Assembly: GCA_019671135.1 (NCBI GenBank)
Contig: JAHRHY010000004.1
Location: 372,001 to 436,000, forward strand
DNA: 64,000 bases
Direction of reading: 5' to 3'
Source: Linnemannia hyalina
Taxonomy: Eukaryota; Mortierellomycota; Mortierellomycetes; Mortierellales; Mortierellaceae
Numbering within the stretch: position 1 is the stretch's first letter; every line of letters starts with the position of its first letter. The position numbers and the translations under genes were made by a program. This document shows positions 7,223 to 17,163 of this stretch, in pieces. The notes under the pieces are model-generated. The model was not told the origin of the DNA, ran no database searches, and saw nothing but the letters and a program-made list of their open reading frames with translations.

Positions 7223-10200
7223 ATGGCAAACCCGACCTTTTACCTCACAAACCTCGAGACATGGACGAACGCTCAAGACATGGATGTGGAGAGCTGGCTC
7301 GCAGATGTATACCAGGTTGCCGATATCACCCAACTTCCGTACCAGCGAGTAGTGAAGCTCAAGACGACTGGTATGGCGAAAGGATGGGTGGAGAGATGGG
7401 CGTTGGAATTCGCCACCGACGGCAGTAAGGAAAAGTTCTCCACTGACTTTCGAGCGGAGATAGCCAGACCACGGACGACCGCCAGTACATATGCTGAGAT
7501 AATGAGCATCAAGCAGAAGACCGGAGAGTTGACAGACCGGTACATTGCAAGGATGAAGGCCAACATCAAGCTGCTACAGTTGACGTCCAAACCTGATGCT
7601 ACCCTGTATACGCTGACCGATGACGCCGAGGCGACTTTCAGTATTGCGTTCTGTCGAGGGTTGATGCCTGGGCACCCCTTCAAGGTTAAGAACCGAGATC
7701 CCGAGCCGACCCTAGCAGGGACCTACGCCGCACTTGCCAAGTATTGCCGCCACAACCAATATGAGGAGGAGACTTACGAGGACAAGATCCGCAAGGAAGC
7801 TGAGAGGCTCGCACCCAGGCATACCACTGGATCGATCGAGATTGCCGGTACCAAGATCCCTGCCGCAGAGTTTCAAGCCTTCAGAAAGGACTTCGAGCCC
7901 GAAACGCTGACAGCAGAAGTTGATGAGATGGTCAAGATGTTTGAGTCCTGGAGTTTGGCATCGTTGGAAGACCAGACCTCAGCCGGGCGAGTCGCTCGCA
8001 CAATTGCTCGGCTTCCGGTAGCCGTTGCTCGCAAGGTATTCGGCCACACTAGGTTCGCCCAGCACATTCGAGGTGGTGCCATCGAGATGCCAGCCAGCCG
8101 CCAAGTCGTGCAACCCAGCGCTACTCCTGCTTCCACCGGGCCCAGATTATGCCATAAGTGCCAGGCAGAAGGCCATTACGCCAACGAATGCCCTGCTGTT
8201 GAGTGTTATCACTGCCATGAAAGAGGACATGTCGCCCGAGTTTGCCCCAACAAGTCCACCACCCCAGCGACAGGCCCCAACAGTATCCCCGTAACCCAAC
8301 AAAACTCGATGAGAGTGCAGAGCATCGAAATCGACCACGCCTTGGCCGCGCAGAGGACGACACGCAGTATGGGTGGGGTCGACCAAAAGCGGCGCCAAGA
8401 ACGATCGAACCTTCCAGTAGGACCCAAGGCCAAGAAAGATATGAGCCCGGCAAAATCGAAAGTCGTTGATAGAGCCATGGATTGGGAGGAAGAACCTGTG
8501 TCTGGAACCTTAAATGACGCCGCAGGAATTGGGCACATTGAGAGCAGCGACAGAGGGCGGCGTGGACCTGTCGGAGTAGTCACGATAGAGCCAGTGACAG
8601 AGGAGGCGATTGGCGAGGATGCCGTGAGGAAGAGAAGGCCCAAGCAGAAAGTTGAACCGGATCCAGTCTTCGTATCCAGTATTGAGAACCTCACCTTTGA
8701 CGTCGCCACTATCTCGAAGCATGGAGGCCGAATGCCGTCGCAGCTCAAGGCAGCAGTCAGTCGCGTGTATGCCGACAGCCGGGAGAGACGAAAGAAGGCG
8801 AGGGCCAAGAGCAACACCGCGCAGGCTGCGCAACCATCTATAACTGTGGCCAATCGGGGTATCGCAGTCTCGAGAAAGGCGCTAGGAGATGTAACCACTG
8901 TCAGAGTCAACGGCCGTAGTTACCCGAATGCTATCATCGACCCAGGCAATGATAGGACGATGATGGGGCTCCATGTAGCACAAGACCTCGGACTCGAACT
9001 CAAACCAGCCAACCGCGGTATCCTGCTGGCTGATGGCCGATTTGACAACCTCGCAGGATCAACTGGACCCATCAAGTTCTATGTCCAAGGGTTCGGTGGG
9101 CAGATGGATATGGGCGTGATCGACTGCAAGCGCTCCTACGATTTCCTCCTCGGAGACGACTGGCTAGCTTTCGTGGGAGCCAGGGCTGCTTTCAGTGGAG
9201 GAAAGCGATACTACGTCCGCAAGGAAGGAGTCAACGTTTATTTGGGCACGAGTGATGAACCGCACAGTGATTCCAGTGGGTCTGAGGAGTACTCTGACGA
9301 CGATTATAGCGATGAGGATTCGGATGAGGAGTATGAATCGGATGAGTCCACAGGAGATGCCAAAGAAGGGTTTCGAGCCATGCGAGTGCGGTCCTTCGAG
9401 TTGTCAGACATATCGATCCAAGCGCGGTCTGTGGAGACTGTTAACTTGCAGAGCAAGGAGTCACTGGTGTCGTCGCCTGTGAAGTCACCTGAGTCGTCGC
9501 CTGAGTCGTCGCCTGAGTTGCCGCAGTTCAAAGTCGGAGATGTAGTAGTCGACATCAACCCAGCATTGGAGATGGAGAAGCGAGTACAGATGGTTGAGCT
9601 CCTGGAACGGAACAGAGACCGGTTTACAATGGACATGCAGGACTTGGAGGTCACCACCGTCTTAGAGCACGAGGTCAATGTCATCCCTGGATCGAAGCCG
9701 GTATACGTTGGATGGTCGCCTCGATACGCGCCCAAGGAGATGGAGTTCCTCAAGAAGAGTATTTCCGAGGAATTAGCTACAGGCAAGATCGTCGAGATGG
9801 AGTCCGAATGGTGCGCGCCATTGTCCCTGGCGTCCAAAAAGGATGGGAGCATCAGAAAGTGTGTCGCCTATGTCGGTCTGAATAAGGTCACGGAGAGAGA
9901 GAGTTGGCCTCTCCCGAACATCGAGCATATCCTAGACGAGCTGGCCGGTCACCATTACTATTCCAGTCTGGACGGATTTCAAGGATACTACGTTATTGGA
10001 GTGAAGAAGGAGCACCGCAAGTATCTCGGCTTCAGGACCCCGTTCGGAACCTACGCTTACACCGTCATGCCGTTTGGTCTCAAGAATGCACCACACACGT
10101 TCAGTCGCTTCGTCCAGAAGGTCTATGGCAACCTGATCGGCACCGTGTTGAACGCATACATGGACGACGTCTGTAATAGAGACATGGAATGGGACGAACA

Positions 10201-12328
10201 CTTGGATGGTTTGGATCGGACATTCGCCGCAGCCAGGAAAGGTGGTGTCAAATACAAAGCCTCCAAGCTCCATTTCGGATACGACAAAGTCGAGTTCACA
10301 GGACATATCGTTGGACGAGATGGAATCCAGGTCATGCCCGACAAAGTTGAGAAGGTCCTCAATTTCGTGATCATGGACTCAAAAGGGCAGGTGAGGGCAT
10401 TTCTGGGGTTGACTGGATACTACCGTCGGTTCATCTGGGTGTACGCTAAGCTGGCGGAGCCGTTGAATCGGTTGTTGCGGAAGGGAGTAGTGTTCGTGAT
10501 GGGCCACGAGCAGATAGAATCGATGAGGAACCTGCAGGAGGCGATCATGACGTCGCCAGTTCTCAAAGGTCCCGACTTCGAGCGTGATTGGATCATGCCA
10601 TGCGACGCTTGTGACTATGCGGTTGGGTCTGTACTGGAACAGGAGGACGAGAACGGAGAGGTCAGGCCTGTATTCTTCTACAGCAAGACACTTCATGGCC
10701 CCGAGTTGAATTATTCCACGAGCGAGAAGGAGTGCCTGGCAATTGTGTTCTCGGTCAAGAAGTTCAGGCCATACATTTTGGGTCGATCGGTAGTTGTCTT
10801 TACGGACCACGCGCCGTTGAAGTGGTTGTTCTCCAAGACCGATTTGACTGGACGCCCAGCGAGATGGCAGATGACTTTGGCGGAATTCGACCTCACCATT
10901 CGGACCAAGCCTGGAATCAAGAATGGAAACGCGGATGGCATGAGTAGGCTGACGGTTAGAGAAGAGTTTGCGGGGGACGATATTGATGACGAGATGCCTG
11001 AGTGTCTGACTCTGCGAGCGGTTTCGATGGACAGCAAATGGGCAGAGTGCAAGTGGTACAGGAACACATTTACCTACTTGACCACTGGAACTCTGAGGCT
11101 GGAAGACTACAACGAGGCAAGAAGGGCCAAGAGGAGGGCATTTCGTTTTAGGGTTGACGCGCAGAAAGGGTTACTGTACCGGGATGCCGACAACGTTGAG
11201 AAGCAGTGCGTAGTGGAGTCTGAGGTGGAGGAAAAACTGTCGTGGGCACATGACGTTGGAGGCCATTATGGAGCGGAAGCTACGCTGGCGACAATTCGAG
11301 CTCAAGGGTGGTGGCCGACGATGAGGAAGGATGTGTTCGATTGGGTCAAGTCATGTCGTCGGTGTCAGCAGTTCGGACCCAGAGAGAAGCACAACGAGCT
11401 TCATCCATCGACGCCGGATTTTCCGTTCGAGATTCTATTTGTCGATCTGATCGAATATTTGCCCAGGACGACAAGAGGAATGACGTCGATTGTTGTGTTT
11501 ACGGACTCGTTTACCAAGTGGACAGAGGCCTGTGCCATCCCGAACAAGAGTGCCGCAAGTGTCAAGGCAGCCCTTTTCTTGTCGATCATGTGTCGGTTTG
11601 GTCTTCCCGTGGTCATTCGAAGCGATGGAGGACCAGCGTTCAGGACGGAGTTCAAGGAGATGTGTGAGGCATGGGGCATCAAGCACTTGGTCGGGTCCAC
11701 TAGACATCCGCAGAGCCAAGGTCAAGTTGAAGCCACCAACAAGTTGATCGAGGAGAGGTTGCGTAGGAGCGTGTCGGCAGGAGTCGAATGGGACGTTCTT
11801 TTACCCAAGGCAGTCTACGACATCAACCACCGCATCGTCGGCAGCACCAAGATCTCTCCCTCGGAAGCGCTGATGGGCTTCGTTGGCCGTTCTGCACTGC
11901 GCCAGTCTTTCAGCGATGATCGTCTGTTTACGACCACCGGTGAAATTGAACCTGTGCACGAGGAGCTGGAAGGAGCGATGGCCCGATTTGTTTGTCGTCG
12001 CGAGGGACTGCGAGAGTTGGCATACGAGAACAGGATGAATGCGAACGAGAAGGCGAAGCGTTATTATGATCGTCGTGTCAAGGTCATCAAGTTCGAGAAG
12101 GGCGAACGAGTATGGGTCTTTAATCTCGCGTTTGTGACGGGCTTTGGGAGGAAGCTTACCCCTCGTTGGTTGGGGCCTTTTGAGGTCGTTTGGGTCGGTC
12201 GAACGGGCGCATATGGGGTGAAGACGGGTCGTACTCACTACGGAACCAAGGAAGGAGTAGAGACACTGAGTGGTGATATGTTGAAGAAAGTAGTGGAAAG
12301 GAGAGTGAGGGAGGAGAGGAAGGAGTGA
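7223..12328 (+). CDS. Gypsy 1 Gag-Pol polyprotein
   Basis: About 1,701 aa in one frame. The Met at 7223 (MANPTFYLTN) is chosen; the frame is open upstream but only from a TTG at 7175. Domains in order: retrotransposon Gag; two zinc knuckles (CHKCQAEGHYANEC at about 309 and CYHCHERGHVARVC at about 327); aspartic protease near 571, reading IDPGN where D-T/S-G is usual; reverse transcriptase (about 822-1020) with YMDD at about 978; RNase H (about 1122-1245); integrase with an HHCC finger (about 1343-1386) and D,D,E residues near 1406, 1466 and 1502. Gag and Pol are fused without a frameshift. No chromodomain is visible at the C-terminus. Confidence 0.93.
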   Translation: MANPTFYLTNLETWTNAQDMDVESWLADVYQVADITQLPYQRVVKLKTTGMAKGWVERWALEFATDGSKEKFSTDFRAEIARPRTTASTYAEIMSIKQKTGELTDRYIARMKANIKLLQLTSKPDATLYTLTDDAEATFSIAFCRGLMPGHPFKVKNRDPEPTLAGTYAALAKYCRHNQYEEETYEDKIRKEAERLAPRHTTGSIEIAGTKIPAAEFQAFRKDFEPETLTAEVDEMVKMFESWSLASLEDQTSAGRVARTIARLPVAVARKVFGHTRFAQHIRGGAIEMPASRQVVQPSATPASTGPRLCHKCQAEGHYANECPAVECYHCHERGHVARVCPNKSTTPATGPNSIPVTQQNSMRVQSIEIDHALAAQRTTRSMGGVDQKRRQERSNLPVGPKAKKDMSPAKSKVVDRAMDWEEEPVSGTLNDAAGIGHIESSDRGRRGPVGVVTIEPVTEEAIGEDAVRKRRPKQKVEPDPVFVSSIENLTFDVATISKHGGRMPSQLKAAVSRVYADSRERRKKARAKSNTAQAAQPSITVANRGIAVSRKALGDVTTVRVNGRSYPNAIIDPGNDRTMMGLHVAQDLGLELKPANRGILLADGRFDNLAGSTGPIKFYVQGFGGQMDMGVIDCKRSYDFLLGDDWLAFVGARAAFSGGKRYYVRKEGVNVYLGTSDEPHSDSSGSEEYSDDDYSDEDSDEEYESDESTGDAKEGFRAMRVRSFELSDISIQARSVETVNLQSKESLVSSPVKSPESSPESSPELPQFKVGDVVVDINPALEMEKRVQMVELLERNRDRFTMDMQDLEVTTVLEHEVNVIPGSKPVYVGWSPRYAPKEMEFLKKSISEELATGKIVEMESEWCAPLSLASKKDGSIRKCVAYVGLNKVTERESWPLPNIEHILDELAGHHYYSSLDGFQGYYVIGVKKEHRKYLGFRTPFGTYAYTVMPFGLKNAPHTFSRFVQKVYGNLIGTVLNAYMDDVCNRDMEWDEHLDGLDRTFAAARKGGVKYKASKLHFGYDKVEFTGHIVGRDGIQVMPDKVEKVLNFVIMDSKGQVRAFLGLTGYYRRFIWVYAKLAEPLNRLLRKGVVFVMGHEQIESMRNLQEAIMTSPVLKGPDFERDWIMPCDACDYAVGSVLEQEDENGEVRPVFFYSKTLHGPELNYSTSEKECLAIVFSVKKFRPYILGRSVVVFTDHAPLKWLFSKTDLTGRPARWQMTLAEFDLTIRTKPGIKNGNADGMSRLTVREEFAGDDIDDEMPECLTLRAVSMDSKWAECKWYRNTFTYLTTGTLRLEDYNEARRAKRRAFRFRVDAQKGLLYRDADNVEKQCVVESEVEEKLSWAHDVGGHYGAEATLATIRAQGWWPTMRKDVFDWVKSCRRCQQFGPREKHNELHPSTPDFPFEILFVDLIEYLPRTTRGMTSIVVFTDSFTKWTEACAIPNKSAASVKAALFLSIMCRFGLPVVIRSDGGPAFRTEFKEMCEAWGIKHLVGSTRHPQSQGQVEATNKLIEERLRRSVSAGVEWDVLLPKAVYDINHRIVGSTKISPSEALMGFVGRSALRQSFSDDRLFTTTGEIEPVHEELEGAMARFVCRREGLRELAYENRMNANEKAKRYYDRRVKVIKFEKGERVWVFNLAFVTGFGRKLTPRWLGPFEVVWVGRTGAYGVKTGRTHYGTKEGVETLSGDMLKKVVERRVREERKE

Positions 12329-12377
12329 AGATGTGAATTGTCAGGGGACGGGCATCCCATCTGAGGGAGGTAGAAAC

Positions 12378-12793
12378 TGTTACAAAAAGATGTGGTGGCT
12401 AGGCAGTGGCGGCGATGCCTTAGGTTAGCAGTCATATTCTTTAGTAGACATAGTATTAGTAGTGCGCCGAGCCCTCTTGTCTGCTCTTTGTCCTTTTACA
12501 CATCACTTGGACGAGAGCAGTATTGACAAGAGTTTCGCTGGCACGCTGCAGGTAACAACCCCCTCTTTGATAATATGAATACAAGGTCCTTTTACACATC
12601 ACTTGGACGAGAGCAGTATTGACAAGAGTTTCGCTGGCACGCTGCAGTGTATCGTTTTGTGTGATTCTTTTAGGACACTATTGTCACTTCCCCTCCCCCC
12701 AACCTACAACCCCTTCCCCCCCCCCTCCGTACCAATTGAGGACCTAACAGCGGTCCTACAACTCTGGCCGTCGACCCTCTCCCCTGAGTAACA
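12378..12793 (+). repeat. 3' LTR of Gypsy 1
   Basis: Same 416 bp as 6754-7169. It is followed by the target duplication ATAT. Confidence 0.93.
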
Positions 12794-13020
12794 ATATGTA
12801 CTTCGCCCATACTGCAGGCTGGCATAAAGAGCTCGATGAAGTGGGTAAGGTTGCACAGGTTAGTTGTAACGTAACTTTTTTTGATGTGCTATCTTTGGGT
12901 GTGCATGATGTTGTTCCTTCAACTGAATCGTGGATGTTTCGGCATTTCAAACGGACGTTTCGGCATTTTACATGCAGATCAAATTGGACTGTTGATCAGC
13001 ATTCATTTTTTTTCCAGAAA

Positions 13021-14602
13021 ACCAGATCTGTTTATCACGTTTACGTGTAATCCAAAGTGGCCCGAGATCACCGATCATCTCCTAGGACGACAAACAGCTA
13101 CCGACCGTCCTGATTTAACAACTCGGGTATTCGCCGCCAAACTTAGATCCTTACTGGATGATCTTTTGCTATACGACGTTTTGGGCAAGGTTTGTGTACA
13201 AACAGTTTTGTCTATTTAATGCCCTTTCTTTTTTTTTTATCTGTTTGAGCAATGTCATGTTATCAAAACTAATTAGTACATATATCGCTTTACTTTATGT
13301 AAGGTTATTGGATGGTGTTGGGTTATAGAGTTTCAAAAGAGAGGTCTACCTCACTGTCACATTCTGCTCATTCTGGATCCCAAAGGCAAGCCCAAGACAC
13401 CTGCTTACTTCAATACAATTGTCTCGGCGGAGCTTCCAGACAAAACCAGTCATCCTCTCACCTATGCAAGCGTTACTTGCACTATGATTCATGGACCCTG
13501 TGGCGAACAGCACAAGAACGCTCTCTGTATGGTTGAGGGTACCAATGGCAAATGGTACTGCTCAAAAGGATTTCCGAAACCCCTCAGAGACACGACCATT
13601 GGACAGGAGGATGGCTATCCATTATACCGACGGCGCAGTGGACCCTGTCACATAACCCGCCGTAATCAGCAAATCGACAACTCTTGGATCGTTCCCTACA
13701 ATGCTTGGCTGACTACTAAGTACGATGCTCATATCAATGTCGGGATCTGCAACTCAGTCAAGGCTGTGAAGTATTTGTATAAATACGTTCATAAAGGACA
13801 TGATCGCGCCAAGGTATTGTCTCACTTTTTTTTTATTACGTTAAATAATGTTATATCTTTACCTACCATAGTAGATTTAATTATGCTTTATATTTTCTTT
13901 TTTAACTTCCAAGGTTGGAGTTGCCAACGCGTCCGCTCGAGATGAAATAACAGAATATATTGACGCCAGATACGTCTCAGCCTGTGAGGCAATGTGGAGA
14001 CTGCTGAAGCTGCCCATGCATGGACACTCACCTAGCATTATTCGACTGCAGGTGCATCTACCAGGACAACACTTGGTCACCATAAAAAAAAAAGGGCGCG
14101 ACACTAGAACATGCCGTCAACAAAAATAGCGACAGTATGCTTATGGCATATTTCACCCTCAATGCTCACGACAACAACGCCCATCAATACACCTACTACC
14201 AACTACCCGAGCATTATGGTTTTGATCATCAGACCCGATCTTGGCATAAACGACGACTTCGACACGACACCATAGCACGCATGTACACCGTACACCCAAA
14301 GGATGGAGAACGATACATGCTTAGAGTGCTACTCATGCATGTTACCGGCGCTAAAGGCTTTGAGGAACTCAGGACGTACAAAGGCATCATCTATCCTTCT
14401 TTCTGGGCTGCCGCTCAAGCACGGGGTCTTTTGACAAACGATGCTGAATGGATCAACTGCTTAAGAGAAGCAAATGCGCTACAACACCCACGACATCTCC
14501 GATACCTATTTGCAATGATCCTCTGTTGCTGCAGCCCATCCGATCAAAAGAAGCTCTGGACTCTATATGCCAACGACCTGTCTGCCGACTTTCTCTATAA
14601 GG
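13021..14602 (+). pseudogene. Helitron Rep/helicase-like region (broken)
   Basis: Motifs in order: LFITFTCNPKWPEI (conserved Helitron N-terminal block), DRPDLTTRVFAAKL, the HUH nuclease block QKRGLPHCHILLIL at about 13330-13375, CTMIHGPCG, and the catalytic-tyrosine block KYLYKYVHKG near 13775. An acceptor (TTTTTTTCCAG) precedes the first block, and introns follow DVLGK (13188) and HDRAK (about 13813). At the A10 run near 14082 the frame ends in a stop, while the next frame continues EHAVNKNSDSMLMAYF. The upstream N-terminal part usual in Helitrons is not recognisable. Confidence 0.8.
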
Positions 14603-14701
14603 TGAGTTATAATCATATATATCACAATAAACGAAAAGAACACAAGTACTCGCCATCCCTGGATGAACAGATTCCGCTCTTTGTTTTATTAGCCTTACAC
14701 C

Positions 14702-14914
14702 TATTGCGCCTTGCAACCAAAATAATTAATTCGAACAACTAAACCCTGATTAAGTTGCTGTTCACAACTAAAATTTTGTTCCGCGCCTTGTACACTCCGC
14801 TCTCCACTGAATTTTGTTGGATTAGTTTTAATTTTTTTGCCTCATTTTGTAAGAAAGGCACAATACTGTTGATATTACTCTACTATTATTTAATATTTTT
14901 CATAAGGCGCAACA
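14702..14914. mobile_element. Small TIR element inside the Helitron (about 213 bp)
   Basis: The left end TATTGCGCCTT (14702) and the reverse complement of the right end, TGTTGCGCCTT, form a short inverted repeat. The subterminal AAAATAATTAATTCG followed by (A/G)ACA(A/G)CTAA matches the element at 6250-6743. It lies between the Rep and Pif1 parts. The boundaries are approximate. Confidence 0.45.
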
Positions 14915-14934
14915 ATGTTAACTCTACAGTCCTG

Positions 14935-16930
14935 ACGATCCACAAGCCACAATTGATGCCAGATACAATGCACTCTTCCATATCAACAGTTTACTCAACG
15001 ATATGGAATCGAGCCTCGACAAATACCCAACCATGCCTCAACACACACACGACAATATTATCAATTATCCCTGGAACAACACTACCAGCCAAGATCGTAC
15101 TCACCATGAACCAACAGTACAGGAATATGCACAACTAGCAACAATCCACCTTCGTCTGTTAACACCTGAACAGGCAACTGTCATCAACACAATCATCGCT
15201 ACGATCTCCTCAAGGACATTTAAGCGACTATTTTTTATTGATGGCCCTGGAGGAACAGGAAAAAACTTTTTATATAATACTCTTATCGAGTACATACGCG
15301 GACATCAACAAAGGCCGGTCGTAGTCGTCGCATCTTCAGGAATCGCCTCAATAATCTTGCACCAAGGACATACAGCCCATACAGCATTCAGCATTCCCCT
15401 CAACATAACCGACAAAACAACAACTTTCCTTACCAGAAATAGTATCCTTGGTAAAGCCGTCATCAATGCAGCAGCTGTCTTTTGGGATGAGGCGCCCATG
15501 CTTCACAACAAAGTATTTGAGGCAGTCGACAAAACGTTTCGCCACTTGACAGAGGCAACAAACATACCGTTCGGCGGCAGAGTTATCGTATTTGGAGGCG
15601 ACTTCCGACAGATACTCCCAATCGTTTTACATGGATCAGAGTCCGACGTCATAAATGCATCCTTAAAAAAATCAACAACTATCTGGAACCATATCACCGT
15701 CCTCAAGCTCACCAAAAACTTAAGGATCAGAAACAACGACGAGCATCAACCATACATCGATTACCTTCTCAGAATTGGCAACGGCACAGAGACAATGTAC
15801 AGCGATGGCAACCACCACGATTACGTTAAGATACCAGACAACATCATCCTTCACCCAACAGGAGTCAACATCAACGACAGCTATGAACAACAGTTGATAC
15901 GCACCACCTTCCCAGATATCGACTTACCAACATTTCCCCTGACATTTTTGAAGACAGAGCGATTCTCTGTCCTCTAAATGTTGACATCAACAAAATCAAC
16001 ACTCTTGCTACCGATATGTTCCACTCAGATAAAGCTGAAACGTAATAGGAGCAGAGCAAGAGAGAAGAGACAAGGGTGATGGCAAGGAAGGAAGGCAAGA
16101 GGCAAGGATAATAGCAAGGGAAAGAGACAAGAGGGTGTGGGGACAAGAGGAAAGGGCAAGAAGGAATGAGGTTTATTGTACAGGAGGGATAGGGTATTTA
16201 TACGTCTATGGTATGAGGGATTATGGTGAGGTAATAATAAGCAGGGGTAGTGTGTAAGACAGACACACAAGATATTAACAAGGAAGTAAGGAACAAGGCA
16301 GCCAAAAGCAGGAGGCAATCTACAATCCTATTACATGAAACGTACACAAGTGTCGACTACACGGACATCAATCCAAATCAAGCTGTTCACTTTCCACCAG
16401 AATTCCTCAACACGCTTGACATCTCCTCTATACCACCACACAAACTTACACTAAAAGTAGGACAGCCAATTATCCTACTCCTCAATATCTCAACAAAACG
16501 AGGGATGTGCAATGGAACGCGACTACAGATCACCAACCTTAAAAAATATGTCATCGAGGCGAAAATCTTGGCTGGATCGTTTACCTACAACATTGTCCTC
16601 ATATCCCGCATTCCTCTCACAACAAACGACGACGGTACATCACCTATCAAATTTACCCGACTTCAATTTCCCATCAGACTAGCATTTGCCCTCACTATTA
16701 ATAAGGCTCAAGGACAAACATTAACAACCACCGGTATATATTTACCCCTATCTGTTTTTACACATGGACAACTCTATGTGGCACTTTCGAGATGCTCTAA
16801 CCCCAACAACTTGAAAGTTCTAATACTCGATAACCCAACACAAATACGACCAACACTCTTCCCTAACTCTCCATTTTCAGCACCAGATGGATCCTACACA
16901 AGAAATATTGTATTTAAATCAGCTTTGTAA
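14935..16930 (+). pseudogene. Helitron Pif1-type DNA helicase (broken)
   Basis: Helicase motifs visible: Walker A FIDGPGGTGKNFLYN, where the usual K-T/S is K-N; motif II FWDEAPM; GGDFRQILPIV (motif III); and, after the insertion, FALTINKAQGQTL and HGQLYVALSRC (motifs V-VI). A frame change near 15950 (T5 run) separates DLPTFPLTF from ILCPLNVDINKINTL. The coding sequence is then interrupted at 16045-16335 and resumes at YTSVDYTDINPNQAVHF. The last stop is at about 16930. With two frame problems and an altered Walker A it is very unlikely to be functional. Confidence 0.85.
16045..16335. mobile_element. 291-bp non-autonomous insertion in the Pif1 helicase
   Basis: Flanked by the 9-bp direct repeat TGAAACGTA (16036-16044 and 16336-16344). 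Removing the insertion plus one repeat restores the helicase reading from KAET to YTSVDYT. Both ends carry AATAGGA in inverted orientation. The interior is purine-rich without coding capacity. A 9-bp duplication is typical of MULE-type DNA elements; assignment is tentative. Confidence 0.75.
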
Positions 16931-17076
16931 CCCTTAATCCATTTACACTACATCCCTCATTACACTGCATTCCTTTATCATTTACAAACACTCATATTAA
17001 GAATAAATTATATTAACACAAGGGCAATTCGCTAGTACAGAGAAATGAATAAGAAAGAGAGAGAAAAGAAAAAAAG

Positions 17077-17112
<36 letters not shown>
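17077..17112. repeat. A36 homopolymer at the LINE copy B 3' end
   Basis: 36 A on the plus strand, in a wider purine tract from 17041. On the LINE sense strand this is poly(T), not poly(A). Confidence 0.9.
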
Positions 17113-17114
<2 letters not shown>

Positions 17115-17163
17115 AATCTATACTAATTAATCCTGCTGGCTGCCCGTTCTCCTCCTGCTCATG

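Larger units (their letters stand above)
6754..12793 (+). mobile_element. Ty3/Gypsy retrotransposon 1, apparently full length
   Basis: A 6,040-bp element with 416-bp LTRs at both ends that appear identical by eye. The LTRs start TGTTAC and end GTAACA. The flanks are ATAT on both sides (6750-6753 and 12794-12797), a 4-bp target duplication. The single gag-pol frame is open from end to end. The purine-rich GAGGGAGGTAGAAAC before the 3' LTR is a plausible polypurine tract. Identical LTRs suggest recent insertion. Confidence 0.93.
12798..16930 (+). mobile_element. Decayed Helitron (Rep plus Pif1-type helicase parts)
   Basis: The order Helitron helicase-like/Rep domain and then Pif1 helicase on the plus strand is diagnostic for Helitrons. 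At least one intron (GTATTG... to TTCCAAG at about 13814-13914) interrupts the Rep part. Damage is clear: a frame change at the A10 run (about 14082-14091), a TIR element near 14702-14914, a frame change at T5 before 15955, and a 291-bp insertion at 16045-16335. The termini (5' TC, 3' hairpin and CTRR) were not found with confidence. The left boundary is unknown because Gypsy 1 lies there. Confidence 0.8.

Noticed and set aside
13189..13310. A CRISPR array or other phage-type repeat
   Set aside because: No array of regularly spaced identical repeats anywhere in the window; the organism is a eukaryote.
17010..17040. Helitron 3' end (CTAG before T at about 17032)
   Set aside because: No convincing hairpin upstream of the CTRR-like tetranucleotide.
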